This document shows positions 41,271-52,284 of a DNA stretch of 64,000 nt, piece after piece. Under the pieces are notes generated by a model. That model saw nothing but the letters and a program-made list of their open reading frames with translations, did no database searches and was not told where the DNA came from. How positions within the stretch are numbered: the stretch's first letter is position 1; each line of letters opens with the position of its first letter. The position numbers and the translations under genes were made by a program. This DNA is from Ilex aquifolium (Eukaryota > Streptophyta > Magnoliopsida > Aquifoliales > Aquifoliaceae). The DNA lies in NCBI GenBank assembly GCA_951799425.1, contig OX637393.1, positions 1,116,001 through 1,180,000 of the forward strand, read 5' to 3'.

Positions 41271-41517
41271 TCCCAAGTGGGTATTCCTGTTCCATCAAAG
41301 ACCAAAGTGTATCATACAAATGGAGAGACTTAACATTCCAGACAACAGTACAACTACATTGAGAACAAAATGGATTAAAAACCAACCAAATCAACAATCT
41401 AGAGTAATATTGAGAGAGGAAGTAAATAAACAAGATAAACTAGTTGTTCTTTCAAGCATCAACTGAGTATTCATACATATAAGTCAAAAAAGCATCAAAA
41501 CCTAGTTGAAAACAAAT

Positions 41518-43835
41518 TTAAAGAAATTGAAATTGGCATGTCTCTGAACCTCTAGGAAATCTTAATATTTTTCTCTCAAGAATTTTCTTCTCTTTGATGG
41601 GTACATCACACGGAAAACCAATTGTCATCTTACTCAACACTTTGGAGTTCTTCAACAAATACTTTACCAGCTGCAGCTCATCATTCTTACCCACAAACTC
41701 GCCTACTTCAATTACTCTCAAGTGTGATAGCAAACAACTAGGCACTGCATGTGACTCCATCAGATTCAATGCCTCAGTCAAAAGAGTGTCTTGGTCACTC
41801 AAATCAATACCTGCTGCTTCCAAATGTTTTCCTTCCCACTAGATCAAAAGAAAAAAACAAGTTTAAAAGGCAGTAAGTTAAGAACAATTCTAGTACAGAT
41901 TGTGTCCACGTCTACACTCACCACACATACGTCCAAAGATTCAAGTTTAGGCAAGCTTTGAAGTACTTCCGGCAGCTTTGACAAATAATTAAAACTCAAT
42001 ATCGAGTGTGTCACATTGCAAAATGTAAACAAGGCATTACCATCAATGCAGTCAAGAACCTTTAAGAAATCATGAAAATTTAATCAAACAAAGATTCAAG
42101 ATATGCTCGACAAAATATCAACAACAACAACATATATAGGTTTACCATTGTAGCTGAACCAGATAACCATAGATATTTAACATTAGATATTCCATTAAAA
42201 AGCTCAAGTACACGACTGGCACGATCAGGTTGCATGTCTTCCGGGAAATTGTCTGGCAGAACATTAATTTGTGCTCTCACCAGAGAAGAGGATCGATTCT
42301 TTATCGAATACCATGCCCCACAATCATCATCAATAACAAGACACTCAAGAACTGGTGCATCTATCACAACCTTAACATTGACAACATAGAGAGAACGTTC
42401 ATCCTCACTCACCAAAAGGGTCTTCAAATTTCTCAATTTAGGGGCACAGATATTAATCAAGAACTTCTGGTTCTCATGTGTGAGCGTATAATACACATCT
42501 ATACTCAAATTCTCTAGCACGGGAAACCCACGAAAGAACCCATCATTTAAGCTATCTCCTGGATCAACAATAGAAATTTTCAGGGTTTTTAGATTTGGAA
42601 GGTTCACATAGCTCGGAAAATCGATACAAAGTTGGTCTTTGAGGTGTAATTCAACAAGGGACTTGCAAGTAAAGAGGGTTGGAGGCAAGTTAGGAAACAC
42701 ATCATCCGAACTAATATCAATAATAAGCTGTTCAACGTGACATTTAACTACAGCACATAACCAGGGGCGGAGCCAGAAATTTGGGATAGTGGGGGCAAAA
42801 TTTTTAACAATAACAATACTATATGTACTAAATTGGAAAAACTAATACATTATTACCGTTGGTTTAACAAATAAAATGCATTTAATGCTGATACCCTATG
42901 CTAATTCAATAATAACAATGTGTTATATTATCAAATTAGGTCTTTCAATTATATGTTAGTAACATTTTTTTAACAAAAGTAAAATTTAAAATTTTGAAGT
43001 AATAATAAATTAAACGAGGTGACCCAACGTGTGGCTTCTGCTATTACAAGGCCTGGAGTAAGATGTACATATTATTATCCTGCATGTGAGAGAGTATTTT
43101 TTTTTTTTTTGCAACTTGAATCCTTAACATTCAAATCATAAAGGAGCAACGTATACTTTATCTTTACCATCTTATTGACTAATTTTTATATTATAAAAAA
43201 TATTACATAATAATATTATCATTCAATGTGTCAAAATTTACAAAGATGAGAGTAAGGGGGCTTCATATAGGGGAGACAACGAAAAGCTCCAAAATTTCTT
43301 GAACACCTGTTGAGAGATTCAACTAAATAATCAATAATCAAGTAAAGAAATTTAATCTTAATGTTAGAAATTATTAAGTAAATTAAAATGTATATGAATT
43401 TTTGTGGGGGCAAATTTAGAATATATTCAAATTTATATAAAAAAATATTTGGACAACAAAATTGAGTGGGGGCAACTGCCCCCACAAAGCTAAGTGTAGC
43501 TCCGCCCATGCACATAACCATGAATTGAGACGGTCTGAATCGAGAGGTCGTCCCAGCCATTCACGCTTATAAGTGAGACTGAACTTTTGAATAGTTGGTG
43601 AATCGCGAAGGAAGAGTACTCTATCGACGAAATCCATGAACTTTCGACCACTAGATTTCAATATTATCTTGGATTCTGAGAAAATGAGATTGGGAACAGA
43701 GACCCAAAGATTCTTCCATCGTTTCGACAAAACACAGGTTGTCACAACGTATTTCGTCTCCAGAAAGGAGAGAATGTGAAGAAGAATAGAGTCTGGTAAA
43801 CTGTCGATGCACCTTCCTTGTTTATCATCTCCCAT
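41518..43835 (-). pseudogene. F-box/LRR/FBD gene (duplication copy 3), disrupted by a hAT MITE in exon 1
   Basis: Exons (minus strand) are 43835-43511 and 42753-42146 (one exon split by the insertion), 42059-41922 and 41838-41518. The start at 43835 (MGDDKQGR) follows an in-frame stop, so it is the first possible ATG. The F-box is CIDSLPDSILLHILSFLE...LSKRWKNLW, then LRR-like segments (SLVELHLKDQLC, LPNLKTLKIS, FPVLENLSIDVYY) and an FBD end (LVKYLLKNSKVLSKM, RFPRGSET). If the MITE and one copy of its target duplication are ignored, the exon is in frame (933 bases) and the whole gene would be 463 aa, so the insertion is the only obvious lesion. As it stands the protein would stop in the MITE after about 110 native residues. 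Confidence 0.8.
42762..43510. mobile_element. hAT MITE (CAGGGGCGGAG family) inside the F-box gene
   Basis: The termini caggggcggagc and gctccgcccatg are inverted repeats. Subterminal 'gtgggggcaa' and its complement also match. The element is flanked by the perfect 8-bp duplication cacataac (42754-42761 and 43511-43518). The 749-bp body is AT-rich and non-coding. It belongs to the same terminal family as the MITE at 54742-55729. Confidence 0.9.
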
Positions 43836-44522
43836 TTTCACACTCTCCACCTCTTGTTTTCCTTACCTATTCTTCATGTGAATTTCTCCAGTACCAAACA
43901 CAGAGAGGGAAATCAGAAGAATTATTAGGGTTTTTCCTGTAGCGGGTGGAAGAATGTAAAGCGCCAAGGTACGGATTTTACCCTCGTAAAAAAAAGGAAA
44001 TTATCCGATATAACTGTGTCACTAATACATTAATCAATAATAAATTATTATGGATACCCATAAAGTTAGTAAGTCTTATTATTTTATTATTAATTATTAA
44101 TACCATGGTTATTAATACCACAATGATCATTTTTTTTTCTTTTTTTTTTTTTATCAAAACGATAGAAATTTGATTATTAAGAGATATAGAGAAACATTAA
44201 AAATAAATTGTTGATTTTAGTAAGATTGATGTTTTGACATCTTGGTTAGCAAAATATTTAGAGAATTAAAAGTGGTGAACTAAGGTTAAAACTCATTCAA
44301 TTAACTATTTTAATCACCTTTAAAACACATGTTTGAAAGCTGCACCAATCTATTTAACTTAAAACTTTTTCTATTCCCTTTTCAAGTTTTATAATCCTTC
44401 CCTATTGCACCCAGAGCCAAAAAAAATCCAAATCAGGAGAGCCAAGGCAGAATTTTTTTTTTTTTTGATACATGATGTCTAGTCTTGTGTCGACCACTTC
44501 CTCAAGCTTAGCAGTTAGTCAC

Positions 44523-44950
44523 CGTAGTTTGGTGTGTGGGTTTGGAAGGAGTTTGGATTGTGGGTTGGAGCATAAACCCCTTAAACCTATGTTTAGTCAA
44601 AGGTTTGGAAACTCAACCCATTCATGGCCCGGTCATGAAACCCAAGTTCATGGGTTTCATGAAACCCATGGGGGGTGGGTTTCATATGTAGGTTAATCGG
44701 TTTAACATCTAAATGACATTTATACCTCTCATATATCCATATATATGTTTAGATTAAATTGATTAAGGGGCACAATAGTCATTTATATATAAATATATTA
44801 TCATAATAGTCATTTATTCCTGCGCATATCAAACATGAGTATGAACAACATTAAATGTTGAATCCCATCTTTGAATCCCATCTTTGGGTTTGGAAGGATT
44901 TGGACAAGTCAATCCAAACCCTTTCCAAAAAACATATCAAACAGGCCCTA
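44523..44950. mobile_element. Probable MITE
   Basis: Left 'ccgtagtttggtgtgtggg' with 'tttggaaggagtttggattg' and right 'caatccaaaccctttccaaa' with 'atatcaaacaggcccta' form an imperfect inverted repeat of about 40 bp around 430 bp of AT-rich DNA. No convincing target duplication was found. Confidence 0.45.
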
Positions 44951-45184
44951 AGAGACGAGGATGATTAACTCTTAAGAGGTATGAAAAAAGATTGAATATG
45001 AGACCTCTCAGTTATCAAAGGTCAGACCCAACTACTAAATCAGTTAAGATCAAGGCAGATTATCCCAAAAACACAATACCAGAAGTAGGAAGAAGAGAGG
45101 GGGAGTTCAAATTTTGAACTGAGAAAAAGAAAAAAAAATATTGTCATCCCTGTTGGTCATATTATCAACTAAGTTTCTTGCATC

Positions 45185-45240
45185 AACTCAACTCAAAAAA
45201 CCTTTGTGCCGATATTTTTGGGGTCGGCTAACTAAGTTTC
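45185..45240 (+). repeat. Dispersed repeat fragment (with inverted copy at 49022-49090)
   Basis: The sequence 'caactcaactcaaaaaacc', then 'atatttttggggtcggcta', matches the reverse complement of 49022-49090 ('ctcaacccaactcaagaaag', 'atttggggtgggctacatg'). This short sequence type is scattered in many plant genomes. The two copies flank the T-protein gene in opposite orientation. Confidence 0.5.
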
Positions 45241-45453
45241 TTGCATCAATGGCAAACAAATGAGTGCACCAAATGCATACACAAACACATGACAATTATG
45301 CAGGATTGAGAAACTGAATCACCCTTGTAACCATGGGAAACTCACCAACAGAAAAATGGAGACTTAAATTGATTGCAGCATTCAAGTTCACCAAGAACAT
45401 GTAAAAGGAATCAACAATTAGAAAACCTTAGGAGTTCCGAAAGCGGAGAATAA

Positions 45454-48400
45454 TTAAGATGGCTTGTAGTATTTTGTGGGTACAAAAGGCATTTTTGTGA
45501 CAGCTCCATCGTTGGACTTCCCACGAATCACAATCTTAACTTTGGTCCCAGCCTTGTGGTTTCCAGATTTCACGTAACCCATGGCTATGTTCTTCTTGAG
45601 ACACGGGCTGAATCCTCCGCTGGTCACTTCTCCGATGCTTTGGCCTTTTTCATCCTGAATATCACTGTGACCTCTGGGAGGTGGTCCTGATGAGAAAAAA
45701 CCGACTCGCCTGATTGATGGACCATCTGCAATTTGTTTGAGTATTACCTCTGCACCCAGGAAACCCCCTTCTGCCTTTCTTCTCTTTCCTATGGCCCATG
45801 TGAGTCCTGCCTCGACTGGTGTTGTGTGCTGCTCCATGTCATTGCCATATAAGCACAACCCAGCCTCAAGCCGAAGACTGTCTCGAGCACCCAAACCAGT
45901 CAGCCTAACCTTTCCTTCAGATTTCTCCAGAATAGCTTTTGCAAGATCAACTGCATGCTCTGAGGGAACTGAGATTTCAAATCCATCTTCACCTGTGTAC
46001 CTAAAGATCTCATTGAACAGAAGGTCAATCAATCCATCGCGACAGTAAATCATACAAGCAAAGATTACAAGGGGAGAAGAACGAGAAAGAAAAAAATTGG
46101 GCATTGATGGTTAAAGACTAACCTAACTAAAGATCAATAACTGTCTTTGTGTCCCCGAGATAGACGGAATTTTCCAAAGTTTTATATAGGGCGGTCTAAG
46201 TGGGACCAGAGAGCAGTTTGTGTCACAACTCCAACCAGGTCATCAAGCTATGATTTAGTAACACTTGCAAAATACACATTACTACCAGGGCAATCATCCC
46301 TACACTGCTTTGACAGTTCCCAAGTAGCAAACTACATCAGGTTGAAGCTTAGCTAGGCCAATTTCTTGTGATTCTGAGACAGCTCCTTAGCATTAGGATT
46401 GGACATGATCTCCATGAAGGAAAAGTGTCTCACTTATCAAAATTGACAACACTTAGAAAACTGGACAATTTGGTGTGAACTGGATAGGGAAATTGAATCA
46501 ATAAAGTGCTAATCAGCCTTTATATGGTTCAATCTTCACTCCTAGAATTCAGATAATAATCAGAAGCTTGAAGTCAATTTTACAAAATCCAAAGGAAGAG
46601 ATCTGAAACGTTTTGAGATTCCCAACCCTGACCCAAGAACACGTTTCCTTCATTTGGAAAGCCTAAGGAATTACAACTCAACTGCTGAATTAAACAAAAG
46701 CCAACTGAAAGGTTGACCTTAAAATGGAGGCACCATGTCTCATGCATCTGACCGGGGTTCAGATGTTCAGAGAAACTAAATTAGGTCCTTATAGCAACTG
46801 TGCCACTTGCTCTCCTTTTCTCAAGATGTCTAAAATGACCGAAGTCAGATAGTATGTTTTAAGTGAATTAGCTGATGCTTCATAGACCAAGGTTCTAGTG
46901 TATCATCAACATGATTTGAAGACCATTAATTCCAAAGATCATGAGAACTTGTTTCATTGGCCTAAAAGTAGAGACTTTATCAGGATATATTATGATGTGT
47001 GCATGCGATTTTTCTGTGTTGTACATTCAGTAATAAGAACATTGATTAGGACTAACCACACATTATCTAACATAGATTGCGTCTTCGGCTACAAAAAATA
47101 TGGCATCCATTGGTTGGTGGTATAGAACAGATTTAAAACCATTTATATCACAACTCTTTATTGATTTTCTGAGTTCGAGGGGGAGGAAAGCAAGCAATAC
47201 CAAACAAGCATTTAAATCAGAAGGTAGTCATCATTCTGTTGCTAACCATGCAAACTCAATGGAGATCTCAGAAGGAAAACCAGAAAAATAACATACCCTG
47301 TCCTAGTGAGAAAGCAGTGTGCACCATTGATATCCAACATGCAAAAATCTCCAAAGTATATCTTGCTCAAGTCCTCTTTTGTCAGGTGTTGAAGAACTGG
47401 AGCTGCAAGAGGACCCTGCACCAGAAACCTTCAGAAAATCCTTGTTCTACAACACTTAAACAACAATAGTGATATTGGACAAAACAACACTAACTTTTAA
47501 CTAGCATTTAATAGTGAGGCACTTCATTCTCACAAGCACAGGAGCATCAATAAAGCTAGAAACTTACTGCAAACACCTAGATCAAAATATATAAGCTGAA
47601 TTGCAAATCAATTCCCATTCATTCCAAAAAAAAAAATGATCGTTCTTCACTGAAAATAAGTAACATTATGGAGAAAAAGATAAATGAGAAACTGACAAGG
47701 CACAAAGCATAAAGTAGAAAATCAGATACAGGGTACTTCCGCTGTACTCAGTGCCCCACCAATTGCTTACCAGACCAGATAAGAGTCGAGCAGAAGTCTA
47801 ATGTAAATCGGAACCCATAAAAACAGCTTTAGAAGATGAAACTTAAAAATCATTAATCCAATCAGCAGAAACACAAACTTGCACTCCCACCTCCAAACCA
47901 AGATGTTTTTTTCTCTCTGTTTCAGGTGAAGTGCATTCCATTAGGAGAGTGATAAAGAAAACCAAAAAAGAACAAGAACATGTCTCTCAGTCCCAGGGAA
48001 ATTCGGAAGTCCCATTATGCTTTATACTAACAGTAACAAAATAATCCATCATCAGGAAATGACACATCAAAAAACTTGATGTTAACAATTTCAGATAGCA
48101 GCATTTCATGAATTGATATTCCACCATCAGTCAATAAGATGGAGTCCATTTTGTTCAAAAGGTCCCACTCTTCAAAATGCATTTTAAACTTCAAATGCTA
48201 GAAAATAATCCACTCAATTTCCATGAAATATCAAATGCAAAACCGGAAGATTTTGAGGAATAACCTGGAGAGCTAAAAGAGACCTCTCATCATGAATATG
48301 CCAAGATACATCACCACCTTGGGACTTGAATGCCTTCATATGCTCCTCAATATGGGCAAGATCCTTATCTCGGCAACCTGCATTCACGACCAGGTATATG

Positions 48401-48825
48401 TGATCATCAGTCACCTTGGTGATCACTGAATCATCAATCGCCCCTCCCTTCTCGTTTGTGAAGACAGTCAAAGTCCCTTTCCCAGGGGCCAGTCCCGCAA
48501 CATCGGCAATGACAAGCTTTTCAAGAAACGGAACACAGTCTTTCCCCTTGAGACTTAACCCACACATATGGGAAACATCAAAGAGGCTACCATTCTCTCT
48601 ACAATTTAGGGTAGAGTCCATGATTGAGTCCTTGTACTGGATTGGCATACTCCAACCAGCAAAAGGCACCATCTTCCCGCCATTGGCAACATGGAAGTCA
48701 TATAGGACAGTCTTCTTGAGATCAGCTTCAGATGCAAAGCATCGACGAGCTATGGTCTTCTTATCAGTTTGAACAAGACGGCGGGTGATTGATTGGCCCA
48801 GCTGCCACAAACCCCCTCCTCTCAT
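45454..48825 (-). CDS. GDCST: Aminomethyltransferase, T-protein of the glycine cleavage complex (mitochondrial)
   Basis: It transfers the aminomethyl carbon from H-protein to tetrahydrofolate, giving methylene-THF and ammonia, in the mitochondrial matrix, and is essential for photorespiration. Coding exons (minus strand) are 48825-48265, 47415-47297 and 46000-45454, GT-AG and in phase, giving 408 aa, the usual plant length. N-terminal residues 1-30 are Arg-rich ([16 protein letters not shown]) and look like a mitochondrial presequence. Then come [52 protein letters not shown] (across an exon border), [17 protein letters not shown] and [11 protein letters not shown], and the C-terminal barrel ends in [12 protein letters not shown]. 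All are conserved folate-binding and fold motifs. The start codon follows a 5' UTR acceptor. Truncated copies of its 3' end occur at 32565 and 41170. The gene is intact. Confidence 0.95.
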
Positions 48826-48847
48826 CTTCTTCGATGCAAATATCTGA

Positions 48848-49839
48848 TCAACAGAAAATTGAAACTGTAAAATCAGGAATAATTAAGTACATCAAAATAG
48901 GTCACATAATATAAAATAGAAGATCCAAAATATATAACGAAATAGCAACAAATTAAAAAAAATAATAGCTTATGATTTAAGAGAAAGTATAGCCCTTAAA
49001 ATATAATACAATGACGAAACATGATTCATGTAGCCCACCCCAAATGTTTGGACGACTTTCTTGAGTTGGGTTGAGTTGAACTATACAAACAATCCCATTG
49101 GATTCAAAAATACACAAATCTCAAATCAGTGGATGTTCAAAATGGGTGTCAGCATAGTAAATAAAGCATAAATGGTGAACAAATGTCTTGAACAACAAAA
49201 ATAATTAAGCATGCTAGCTTCTGCAAAGGAGAGGGTGTGAAAAAACAATGGAAAGCCAAAGAATCAATAAGAAAGAGAAAGCTCATTGAAATGTAACATG
49301 TAGAATGGTAGCTTTGATTACTATCTAGCATTCAAACGCACCACTTGTAGGTTAATATATAAACTCTGTTAAATAACAGGATCACCCAAATCAAATTGAT
49401 CTGATATTGGTAATCAAAATCAAACCCTTCTCTTTCTTTTTCCAAACGGGTCAAGTAAAACATCAATATTCATTAGTATCATTACAGTTATGTCGGAAAA
49501 AGTAGTGGTTTATTTCACAACCCATCAAACAGGTAATATGCAAGCGAATTTAAATGCCATCCAGAAGAGAGAAAATGTAAGTCTCGATAAGTAATCCAGA
49601 TCTCAATGGTTTTTACCATAACCTCCAAGATATATCTCTCAGACCCAGAAAGAAAATCAATGAAAAAGATAGAAAAAAGTACAGAAGACATACAAATTAG
49701 AAACATGGGTATGATATTGAATCACGAATGAATAAAAAAAAATGCTATTGTAGAGGAAACAAGAAATTTAACAACACATACTGCTTAGAAAGCTAAAAGC
49801 TGTAGGTAGTTGTGTCGTTTTTTTCTTGAAAAAACAAAC
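48848..49839 (-). other. Probable leader intron of the T-protein gene
   Basis: On the minus strand an acceptor (ttgatcag) lies about 20 bases before the ATG. A plausible donor (aag|gtttgt) is at about 49839, below a short upstream exon. The interval has no gene; a dispersed repeat copy lies at 49022-49090. Confidence 0.4.
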
Positions 49840-50098
49840 CTTGAGAGCCTAAGATGAGCACGTTTGTCAGGTATAGATGGAGAGAGTGGTGCAAAAAATA
49901 TTGTCTTTGCATATGCACACTGGTTATTATATTATATTTACTATATATTTAAATAAGGATTTTAATTGAAAAATCAACAAAAGAAAATGGAGATGTTTGG
50001 TGGGAAGTAGTGGGTGGAGGAGGATTTCTATGCCAAATCGAGACCCATCTTCAGCGAGTGGTGGTAGGAAAGTGAATATTACCCTCCCCATCAAGTCC

Positions 50099-50141
50099 CC
50101 CCCCCCCCCCCCCCTTCTCTCTCTCTCTCTCCCTCTCTCTC
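50099..50141 (+). repeat. Poly-C and CT-repeat tract
   Basis: About 16 C followed by (CT)n. The minus strand is a G-run next to a GA repeat. A very similar composite (CT repeat and 17 C) occurs in the first intron of the lyase gene at 52353-52390. Confidence 0.7.
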
Positions 50142-50425
50142 TCAAAATAAAATTATATGATTAATATTATTATTTTTATGCAAAATGTTTCAAATTTTAA
50201 ATTTTTTTTATTAACACAAATATTGACATAAACGCACACAAACAAAATGACGTAACATCAAAATGGCACAAATCTCAATTAAAAGACACGACTCAGTTAA
50301 CACTGATCAAATAATTTTTTTTTTTTTTTGCAATGGAGCGATAAATGTGGTATGATAATTGGATTACAACTCTTTCATCTTTTCATAAATGATAGACATA
50401 TGTACAAATTACAATAGACTAATAC

Positions 50426-50511
50426 TGCAACAAGGATGGTCGACCTAAGTTGGTGAGAGATGCAGTCATTCACCATTGACCTTTCGAGGAATAAAAATTG
50501 GTTGTAAGAGA
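50426..50511 (+). mobile_element. tRNA-like segment bounded by 13-bp direct repeats
   Basis: The repeat aatagactaatac flanks the segment at 50413-50425 and 50512-50524. The segment holds A-box-like 'gacctaagttggtgaga' and 'cattgacctttcgagga' (B-box-like). This looks like a SINE head inserted with a target duplication, but no A tail is present. Confidence 0.45.
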
Positions 50512-50579
50512 AATAGACTAATACAACAATTTTATATTTATCAATTGCATCTCCACGGAGTAGTGTAATGAGAATGTAA

Positions 50580-50734
50580 TCTTTTGGGATCAGGTCATAA
50601 GGGATTTATTTCTCATGAATACCTTGGTTCTTGCGTGGATGGTCTGTCTTTGATCAGATCGGATAGGAGATTAATCGAGATACACGTAAGCTAGCCGAAC
50701 ACCTCTTACTGTTAAACCAAAAAAAATAAAAAAA
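50580..50734 (+). mobile_element. 5'-truncated Au-like SINE
   Basis: The body ('gatcaggtcataaggg', 'ggagattaatcgagatac', 'gtaagctagccgaacacctc') matches the 3' half of the SINE at 26137-26430 and ends in an A-rich tail. The flanks aatgagaatgtaa (about 50567-50579 and 50736-50748) form a target duplication. The tRNA head is missing. Confidence 0.75.
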
Positions 50735-50935
50735 AATGAGAATGTAACATTTCTTCTTGCTAGCACTTGAAAAAAAAAAACTTTAAGGTTTATTACCAGT
50801 AATTTAATGAAAAATTACTATTTTAATTTGATGTTTTTTAGGAATAATCTTTAACTTTAAAAAGAAGATTGATTTTAGGATTTTCATTCCTTTTTTAAAA
50901 TAATTAATTAAGGTGGGTGTGACATAACTACCAGG

Positions 50936-51419
50936 GCCCGTTTGTTTTGAGTATAAAATAAGTCCGGTATTAGATTTATCTCCATTCCATTCCAATCCAA
51001 TAGTATATTATACCCGGTCTTAAACTATAATCCCATCCTTCCCCTTGTTTGTGTATCACAAATATTATCTATGTAATACCTATTTAAAAAAGTCAACAAT
51101 TGCGGCTGGGGTGTAAAAAGACAATTTTATCCTTATAAATCAAAGTCAACAATTGCGGCTGGCTTTGTAGTTGAGGGCATTTGAGTCTTTTACCACTTTA
51201 ATACCTCCTTCCAACATTTTATACCACCGGGTAGGTGGTATTGAATAGCACCTTGTACAAGGCATTAACGGCACTGTTCATAGCGGGTCGGTATTGCGAC
51301 CCGCAAATTAATACCGACCAAAAAAAGTCAAACAAACATGGTATAAAGTAGGTCCCACGTACTATTTTCTTTATACCACTCTTTTATACCACCCTTATAC
51401 TCCTACCAAACATGCCCCC
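50936..51419. mobile_element. Probable MITE
   Basis: Left 'gggcccgtttgttttgagta' and right 'actcctaccaaacatgcccc' are imperfect inverted ends about 480 bp apart. A duplicated phrase 'aaagtcaacaattgcggctg' occurs inside (about 51090 and 51141). No clear target duplication was found. It ends just upstream of the tRNA gene. Confidence 0.5.
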
Positions 51420-51457
51420 ATTGTACTATTAGTATAAGCAAAGCTTTACATTCATCT

Positions 51458-51462
51458 GCGGG

Positions 51463-51505
<43 letters not shown>

Positions 51506-51530
51506 GCGTGTTCGATCCACGCTCACCGCA
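51458..51530 (+). tRNA. tRNA-Phe(GAA): tRNA-Phe (anticodon GAA)
   Basis: 73 nt with A box tagctcagttgggaga, anticodon loop ctgaaga (anticodon GAA at about 51491-51493) and B box gttcgatcc. The anticodon stem tcaga/tctga and T stem gcgtg/cacgc are perfect. It equals the usual plant nuclear tRNA-Phe as I remember it. No intron and no encoded CCA. A T-rich stretch (from about 51538) serves as terminator. Confidence 0.95.
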
Positions 51531-52284
51531 TAACAATTTATTATTTTTCATTATTGAAGTTTGTCTAGCTCAACTTTTTCTTCATCTTCATATCACATTG
51601 TGTCTTGAGGCCAGAAAAGGTGGTGAATCAATAGATGGTTCTTTCCATCTAGGAACCCGAATTCAAACAATGATCACACATATACTTAAAGTTATATTTG
51701 GGATGAATGTTGAAGTTCATTGCATCCAGCTTAGCATTTTCATTTTGAGACTCTTTCCCATTCTATGTGAACTACGAGTCTCACTTGACTCATGGTTGAT
51801 TTGGAGACGTCTTAGCAATGCCAAGAGGATGCAGCCGAGTGCCCTCCAAATCGACCACTGATACTACAACCTTGAACGACGACTGTCATCATCCAATGCG
51901 ACACAAGAACGGATGTGGCTCAGTGCCTCCTCCGAGTTGATAACTGATACTATGACCTTCAACTATGACTGCCACCTAGTTGTGGCATTGCTTCAGATAA
52001 TTTTTAAGGCACATCAATGCAGGGGGCAGAAAATTTCTGATAGGAGAATATATGTATGCTCACACAACAACTATAACTTTTTTTTTTTAACTTTAGCATA
52101 CATAACCAATGTATGTATGTTTGACACAAACAAGAAATAGCCAAATCTGTTTATGAAAAAGACAGTAAGAAGAGTATAAAATTTGCTTCTTGATGCCATA
52201 GTAACAAACGACCAGTAGCTCTTTTAACAAAGCTCTTCAACAGCTCACCCCATCCAGTATTCATCACCTCTGTACCAAGGGAAG
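51531..52284. other. Spacer between tRNA-Phe and the lyase gene
   Basis: No gene. An imperfect direct repeat of about 80 bp is present: 'gccgagtgccctccaaatcg' and 'gatactacaaccttgaacg' (51835-51880), then 'ctcagtgcctcctccgagtt' and 'gatactatgaccttcaac' (51919-51963). Open frames over the tRNA are artefacts. The lyase promoter must lie here, but no clear TATA box was identified. Confidence 0.5.

Noticed and set aside
51508-51861. 117-aa frame starting in the tRNA-Phe gene
   Set aside because: It overlaps the tRNA and has no recognisable similarity.
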